In this document: positions 13,996-17,741 of the stretch, in pieces
Layout: every line of letters begins with the position of its first letter
How positions within the stretch are numbered: position 1 is the first letter of the stretch
Assembly (NCBI GenBank): GCA_049644325.1
Contig: JBARRR010000196.1
Span: forward strand, 1-17,741
DNA: 17,741 bases
Source of the DNA: DASZHA01 sp049644325
GTDB lineage: Bacteria; Chloroflexota; Dormibacteria; DASZGP01
Direction: 5' to 3'
The notes under the pieces: generated by a model
Told to the model about the DNA's origin: nothing
Database searches by the model: none
Seen by the model: only the letters and a program-made list of their open reading frames with translations
Made by a program: the position numbers and the translations under genes

Positions 13996-14355
13996 ACGGG
14001 TTCGCTCGGTTCCGCGTTTGAAGTTGCCGCTGGCGCGAGCCAGCAGGCCCTGGGTAGTGGCATCATCCGACTCCGCCAGTTTCCGCCGCAGCGCCGCCCC
14101 CACCGCGCCGCCTACGGTCTTGACCTGGCGGCCACGCCAGTAGATGGCGACCGACTGTCCCGCGTTGCTGTACGTGAAGACGACCTCGGCCGGGGTCGGG
14201 GCAGCACCGACATCACCAGCGGTCGCCGGGGACACGGTGCCCGGCTCAGCCGCTGCGGGGATCGCCTCCGCCGTCGTCGGTTTAGCCTTCGCTTCCTTGG
14301 CCCTCGGCGCCGAGGGGGAAGGCGAGCCCGAGGATGCCTTCTTCCCCGGGCTCAC
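13993..14355 (-). CDS. Unrecognised small protein downstream of pnp
   Basis: A 120-residue protein that I do not recognise. The first 50 residues or so are low-complexity, rich in Ala, Pro, Ser and Lys (GKKASSGSPSPSAPRAKEAK). A compact-looking segment follows from about residue 57: VVFTYSNAGQSVAIYWRGRQ, then KTVGGAVGAALRRKL. It closes with a basic tail, GNFKRGTERTR. No membrane segment or signal peptide is seen. The overall charge is positive, which would fit a nucleic-acid-binding accessory, but this is only inference. The GTG start follows an AGGA ribosome site by six bases and lies 12 bases after the pnp stop, so it is almost certainly cotranscribed with pnp. That spacing, the ribosome site and the ordered C-terminal half argue for a real gene. 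Confidence 0.68.
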   Translation of the reverse strand: MSPGKKASSGSPSPSAPRAKEAKAKPTTAEAIPAAAEPGTVSPATAGDVGAAPTPAEVVFTYSNAGQSVAIYWRGRQVKTVGGAVGAALRRKLAESDDATTQGLLARASGNFKRGTERTR

Positions 14356-14367
14356 GGTCGTTCCTGC

Positions 14368-16764
14368 CTAGTCGCGTGGCGGGCGGTTGCCGCGGAAACG
14401 CGCCGGCTGATTGGCATCCTCCGCGCCACCCTCGCGGGGGGCGGTATCGGTGTCACCGCCGTCGACCTGGCCGCCGCCACGGGGGCCGCCACGGGGGCCG
14501 CCGTCGAAACCGCCGCCACCGTAGCCACCACCGCGGGGCTCGCGCTCACGGCGCGGGCCGCGGTCACGCTCGCCAGCGAAGACCGGCTCCTCGGCGTTCT
14601 CGGGGCGGACCGGGGGCTTGGCGAACTTCTCGTCGGCCTCGCTCAGGCCCCACTTCTCGGCCTCCTTTAGGGCGTCGCGTCGCGAGAGGTTGACCCGGCC
14701 CTGGCGGTCGATTTCGTCGACCTTGACCAGGATCTGGTCGCCCTCCTGGACGAAGTCCTCGACGCTGTTGACCCGCCAGTCGGCGAGCTTGCTGACGTGG
14801 ACCAGGCCGTCCTTCTTAGGCAGCACCGAGACGAAGGCGCCAAACGGCATCAGCCGCGCCACCCTGCCAAGGTAGACCCGCCCGACCTCCACGTCGTCGG
14901 TCAGGGACTTGATCCACTCGATCGCCTTCTGGGTCGACTCCGCGTCGGTGGAGGCGATGTTGATGCTGCCGTCGTCCTCGACGTCGATCGAAACCCCGCA
15001 CTCCTCGGTGATGGCGCGGATCATCTTGCCGCCGGGGCCGATGACGTCGCGGATGTTGTCGGGGTTGATCTTGATCGTGGTGATGCGCGGCGCGTATGCG
15101 CTCATCTCCTTGCGCGGCTCACTGAGGGTCTCGCTCATCTTGCCAAGGATGTGCATGCGGCCTTCGCGGGCCTGGGCCAGGGCCTTGCGCATCACCTCCA
15201 TGGAGAGGCCGGTGACCTTGATGTCCATCTGCAGGGCGGTGATGCCCTCGGCGGTGCCGGCGACCTTGAAGTCCATGTCCCCAAGCGCGTCCTCGACGCC
15301 CTGGATGTCGCTGAGGATGGAGTATTCGGCGCCCTCGGAGGCGTCCCCGGTACGGGTGATGAGACCCATGGCGATGCCCGCCACGGGCGACTTGATCGGC
15401 ACCCCGGCGTCCATTAGGGAAAGCGTCGAGCCGCAAACGGAGGCCATCGAGGTGGAGCCGTTGGAGCTCAGGATCTCGGTGACCACGCGGATGACGTATG
15501 GGTACTCGCTCTCCGGCGGGAGGACGTTGTACAGCGCCCGCTCGGCGAGCGCCCCGTGGCCGATCTCGCGGCGGCCAGGGCTGCGCAGGGGCCGCGCCTC
15601 GCCGACGGAGAAGGGCGGGAAGTTGTAGTGGTGCATGTACCGCTTCGAGGTCTCCAACCCCAGGGCGTCGATCTTCTGCGCGTCACCGCTGGATCCCAGG
15701 GTGACCACCGACAGCGCCTGGGTTTGGCCGCGGGTGAAGATCGCCGACCCATGGGTGCGGGGCAGGACCCCGACCTGGGACCAGATCGGCCGGATCTCGG
15801 TCGACTTGCGGCCATCGGGACGCATGTCCTTGTCGATGATGGCGTCGCGGACGACGCGCTTGACGGTCTTTTCGAAGACGCCGCCGACCTCTCCCTCGCG
15901 CTCGGGGAACCGCTCCGCCAGGGCCTCGAGGACCTCCTTCTTGATGTCGCCAAGGGCGTCCTCGCGGGACATCTTGTCGGGGTTGCCGATGGCGTCGCTG
16001 ATCTTGGCCTCGCTGAGCTCCACGACGGCGTGCTTCAGCTCCTCATCAACGGCGGCGGGCTCGATCACCCGCTTCTCGCGGCCAAGATGCTTGGCGAACT
16101 CGTCGATGGTGGCGCAGATCCGCTTGATCTCGTCGTGCGCCATCTCCAGCGCCTTCACCACGGTCTCCTCGTCGACCTCGCGGGCACCGGCCTCGACCAT
16201 GATGATGGCGTCCTTGGTGCCGGCCACGATCAGGTCCAGCTTCGACTGCGGCAGGGCGGCAACCGAGGGGTTGACCACCAGCTCGCCTTCGATCATGCCC
16301 ATGCGGACGGCGCCGATGGGGCCCTTCCAGGGGATGTCCGAGATCGACAGCGCCGCGGAGGCGCCATTGATCGCCAGGGTCGCCGGGTCGGCGTCGTGGT
16401 CGACCGACAGCACGGTGGCCACGACCTGGATGTCGAGGCGCAGGTCCTTGTCGAAGAGCGGCCGCACCGGGCGGTCGATCAGCCGCGAGTTCAGGATGCC
16501 CTGCTCGCCAGGACGGCCCTCGCGGCGGAAGAAGCTGCCAGGGATGCGCCCGGCGGCGTAGATCTTCTCCTCGTAGTCGCACGTCAGCGGCAGGAAGTCG
16601 ATGCCTGGCCGGGGCTCCTTGGACATCGTCGCGGTGACCAGCAGCATGGTGTCGCCGCTGCGGACAAAGACGGCGCCGTTGGCCTGCTCGGCAACGCGGC
16701 CGGTCTCGATGGTGATAGCGCGATCGCCTACGCGATGTTCTATGGCTTTGGGTTCAGGGGTCAT
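14368..16764 (-). CDS. pnp: Polyribonucleotide nucleotidyltransferase (PNPase)
   Basis: A 798-residue PNPase, a trimeric 3'-to-5' phosphorolytic exoribonuclease. It has two RNase PH domains (the first about 10-140, with FFRREGRPGEQGILNSRLID; the second about 310-540, with SVCGSTLSLMDAGVPIKSPV and DMDFKVAGT). An alpha-helical linker joins them. A KH domain with VIGPGGKMI follows (about 565-615), then an S1 domain (about 625-697, LMPFGAFVSVLPKKDGLVHV). The final 80 residues or so form a Gly/Arg-rich tail (GGYGGGGFDGGPRGGPRGG) absent from most PNPases, which accounts for the extra length. The ATG has a strong GAGGAG ribosome site. The leader contains a hairpin 52 bases upstream of the ATG, at a place where E. 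coli pnp is autoregulated. rpsO-pnp order is conserved. Confidence 0.98.
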   Translation of the reverse strand: MTPEPKAIEHRVGDRAITIETGRVAEQANGAVFVRSGDTMLLVTATMSKEPRPGIDFLPLTCDYEEKIYAAGRIPGSFFRREGRPGEQGILNSRLIDRPVRPLFDKDLRLDIQVVATVLSVDHDADPATLAINGASAALSISDIPWKGPIGAVRMGMIEGELVVNPSVAALPQSKLDLIVAGTKDAIIMVEAGAREVDEETVVKALEMAHDEIKRICATIDEFAKHLGREKRVIEPAAVDEELKHAVVELSEAKISDAIGNPDKMSREDALGDIKKEVLEALAERFPEREGEVGGVFEKTVKRVVRDAIIDKDMRPDGRKSTEIRPIWSQVGVLPRTHGSAIFTRGQTQALSVVTLGSSGDAQKIDALGLETSKRYMHHYNFPPFSVGEARPLRSPGRREIGHGALAERALYNVLPPESEYPYVIRVVTEILSSNGSTSMASVCGSTLSLMDAGVPIKSPVAGIAMGLITRTGDASEGAEYSILSDIQGVEDALGDMDFKVAGTAEGITALQMDIKVTGLSMEVMRKALAQAREGRMHILGKMSETLSEPRKEMSAYAPRITTIKINPDNIRDVIGPGGKMIRAITEECGVSIDVEDDGSINIASTDAESTQKAIEWIKSLTDDVEVGRVYLGRVARLMPFGAFVSVLPKKDGLVHVSKLADWRVNSVEDFVQEGDQILVKVDEIDRQGRVNLSRRDALKEAEKWGLSEADEKFAKPPVRPENAEEPVFAGERDRGPRREREPRGGGYGGGGFDGGPRGGPRGGGQVDGGDTDTAPREGGAEDANQPARFRGNRPPRD

Positions 16765-16815
16765 GGTCTCCTCGGCGGTCCCGCCCCTCTCACCCTTCAG
16801 TCAGAAACTGGAGGC

Positions 16816-16839
16816 AACGGCACAAATTGGTGTGCCGTT
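16816..16839 (-). other. Stem-loop in the rpsO-pnp spacer
   Basis: Perfect 9-bp arms AACGGCACA and TGTGCCGTT enclose a six-base loop. It lies in the 142-base gap between rpsO and pnp, 52 bases before the pnp ATG. No T-run follows in the direction of transcription, so it is not a classical intrinsic terminator. A processing or stability hairpin in the pnp leader is more likely, comparable in position to the E. coli RNase III site. The rest of the gap shows nothing clear. Confidence 0.6.
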
Positions 16840-16906
16840 CTCGCCAATCGCTGACGCGGTGGGTCTGGGGACGGTCCCTATCTAATTGTTGATACCGGGG
16901 ATGCGC

Positions 16907-17173
16907 TTAGCGGCGCAGGCCCAGCTTCTCGATGAGGGACCGGTAGCGGGAGATATCCCGACGCGCGAGGTAGTCCAGGAGGCGACGGCGACGACCGACC
17001 AGCTTGAGCAGCCCCAGACGCGTGTGATGGTCCTTGGGATGCTGCTTCAGGTGCTCGGTCAGGTACTTGACCCGTTCGGTCATCAAAGCCACCTGGACCT
17101 CGGGCGAACCGGTATCGGTGCCGTGGGTTTGGTGCTCTTTGACGATCTCGGACTTCTCGATGGCTAAAGACAT
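16907..17173 (-). CDS. rpsO: 30S ribosomal protein S15
   Basis: An 88-residue S15, the normal size, which binds 16S rRNA in the platform of the small subunit. GTDTGSPEVQVAL (18-30), HLKQHPKDHHTRLGLLKLVG (41-60) and RRRRLLDYLARRD (61-73) are the family signatures, ending YRSLIEKLGLRR. The frame is open further upstream, but homology starts at the ATG at 17171-17173, preceded by a modest GAGAGAG ribosome site. A TATACT hexamer about 35 bases upstream is its likely promoter. pnp follows after a spacer with a hairpin, the conserved rpsO-pnp pair. Confidence 0.97.
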   Translation of the reverse strand: MSLAIEKSEIVKEHQTHGTDTGSPEVQVALMTERVKYLTEHLKQHPKDHHTRLGLLKLVGRRRRLLDYLARRDISRYRSLIEKLGLRR

Positions 17174-17207
17174 GCTCTCTCTATCGTTCTCTCTTGAGTT
17201 CCCGCAG

Positions 17208-17213
17208 AGTATA
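17208..17213 (-). promoter_or_regulatory. Candidate rpsO -10 element
   Basis: TATACT on the minus strand (five of six consensus bases) lies in the 73-base gap before rpsO. It predicts a leader of about 28 bases, long enough to hold the GAGAGAG ribosome site. A TTGACA at 17245-17250 is 31 bases upstream, too far for a -35 partner. Confidence 0.5.
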
Positions 17214-17246
17214 CCCGGAGTTCGCGGGGCGAACACCCATTCGCTG

Positions 17247-17741
17247 TCAAGGGACGATCACGTTGAGCGCTTTCGGGATCACCTTGAAGGTGGCCGGCAG
17301 GGTGCCGCACATCTCCCCGTCTACATCGATAAGGACCCGCTCCGGCGACAGCAACCGGAGCTCGGCCGTGCGCCAGTGCGTGACCTTGGGGTTCTTGACG
17401 TGCTGAGCCTTGTAGATGCTCTGGATTGACCGGATCGCCTCCAACCCGCCAATGTCGCCGAAGACGACCACGTCGAAGAGCCCGTCGTCGGGCTTTGCCC
17501 CGGGCGCCACGTGCATGCTGCCACCGAAGTACTGGCAGTTGGCCACGACTACGTTCTGGGCCCTCCCCTCCCAGTTCCGCTCCTCGCTCACTACCTCAAC
17601 CGGCTGAGGCTTGTAGCTAAGCAGCGTGCGCAGCGACACCAGCTGGAACGTGAGCCGGCCGCCGAGCACCTTGCTGGCGTGGTTGACGCGGTCGACCACC
17701 ACCCCCCCGATGCCGGCGTCGGCGATGTTGACGAAGTGGCG
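17247..17741 (-). CDS. Diacylglycerol kinase-family lipid kinase, C-terminal part (cut by window edge)
   Basis: The last 164 residues of a YegS/BmrU/DagK-type lipid kinase; the frame is open through the right edge, so the N-terminal catalytic domain with the GGDGT motif lies outside. The visible part is the beta-sandwich domain: RHFVNIADAGIGG, KVLGGRLTF, VVVANCQYFGGSMHVAPGAK (the conserved A-N-x-x-x-F/Y-G-G-G segment), PDDGLFDVVVFGD, and the C-terminal IDVDGEMCGTLPATFKVIP. The family phosphorylates diacylglycerol or related lipids, returning them to phosphatidic acid for phospholipid synthesis. The exact substrate cannot be told. It lies directly upstream of rpsO on the same strand; a separate rpsO promoter seems to overlap or follow its end. 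Confidence 0.9.
   Translation of the reverse strand, partial: RHFVNIADAGIGGVVVDRVNHASKVLGGRLTFQLVSLRTLLSYKPQPVEVVSEERNWEGRAQNVVVANCQYFGGSMHVAPGAKPDDGLFDVVVFGDIGGLEAIRSIQSIYKAQHVKNPKVTHWRTAELRLLSPERVLIDVDGEMCGTLPATFKVIPKALNVIVP

Noticed and set aside
15556..16854. 432-codon plus-strand open frame opposite pnp
   Set aside because: Antisense to clearly conserved PNPase; low-complexity translation.
17245..17250. TTGACA as an rpsO -35 element
   Set aside because: It is 31 bases from the TATACT hexamer and overlaps the lipid kinase stop codon, so it cannot pair with that -10.

Overview
The window is about 65-70% G+C chromosomal DNA carrying a conserved housekeeping block. Nineteen protein genes are supported, and all but one lie on the minus strand, so transcription runs mostly from right to left. 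The gene order rpsO-pnp ... dapB-asd-dapA ... RNase J-FtsK-RodZ-like-pgsA-cinA-recA-recX is the arrangement known from Bacillota, Actinomycetota and related monoderm (Terrabacteria) lineages. Three features point to a high-GC Terrabacteria member: an actinobacterial/Bacillus-type LexA box at recA, a mycobacterial-like compact DapB, and frequent apparently leaderless genes. My best guess is Dormibacterota/Chloroflexota or a deep Actinomycetota relative; the phylum is inferred, not demonstrated.

Region by region, in the direction of transcription. (1) 17741-13585: the end of a lipid (diacylglycerol) kinase, rpsO, pnp (PNPase with a Gly/Arg-rich tail), a small unrecognised protein and a Rid-family protein. 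(2) 13138-13575: a single plus-strand hotdog-fold thioesterase gene, divergent from dapB and convergent with the Rid gene. (3) 13097-10303: the lysine/diaminopimelate genes dapB-asd-dapA. (4) 10263-8000: a type-4 uracil-DNA glycosylase almost touching RNase J. (5) 7957-7415: a small membrane protein resembling a site-2 protease with a damaged catalytic motif. (6) 7347-4897: FtsK/SpoIIIE. (7) 4824-2350: RodZ-like protein, YajQ, PgsA and CinA C-terminal domain. (8) 2259-521: recA with its SOS box, then recX, which appears frameshifted in a C/G homopolymer. (9) 468-34: an SRPBCC/AHSA1-type protein.

Functionally the block joins RNA processing and decay (RNase J, PNPase, S15), DNA repair and the SOS response (RecA, RecX, UDG), chromosome segregation and cell shape (FtsK, RodZ-like), phospholipid synthesis (PgsA, DAG kinase) and peptidoglycan/lysine precursor supply (DapA, DapB, Asd).

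I see no mobile elements, CRISPR arrays, tRNA or rRNA genes, and no gene-free stretch over 300 bases (the longest gap is about 140 bases, between rpsO and pnp). No obviously new multi-gene system is present. The most notable signal is a recurring -10-like hexamer (TANNNT) exactly 6-7 bases before the start codon of five genes that lack a Shine-Dalgarno sequence, which implies leaderless transcription. A perfect 20-bp palindrome also sits in the promoter position of cinA.
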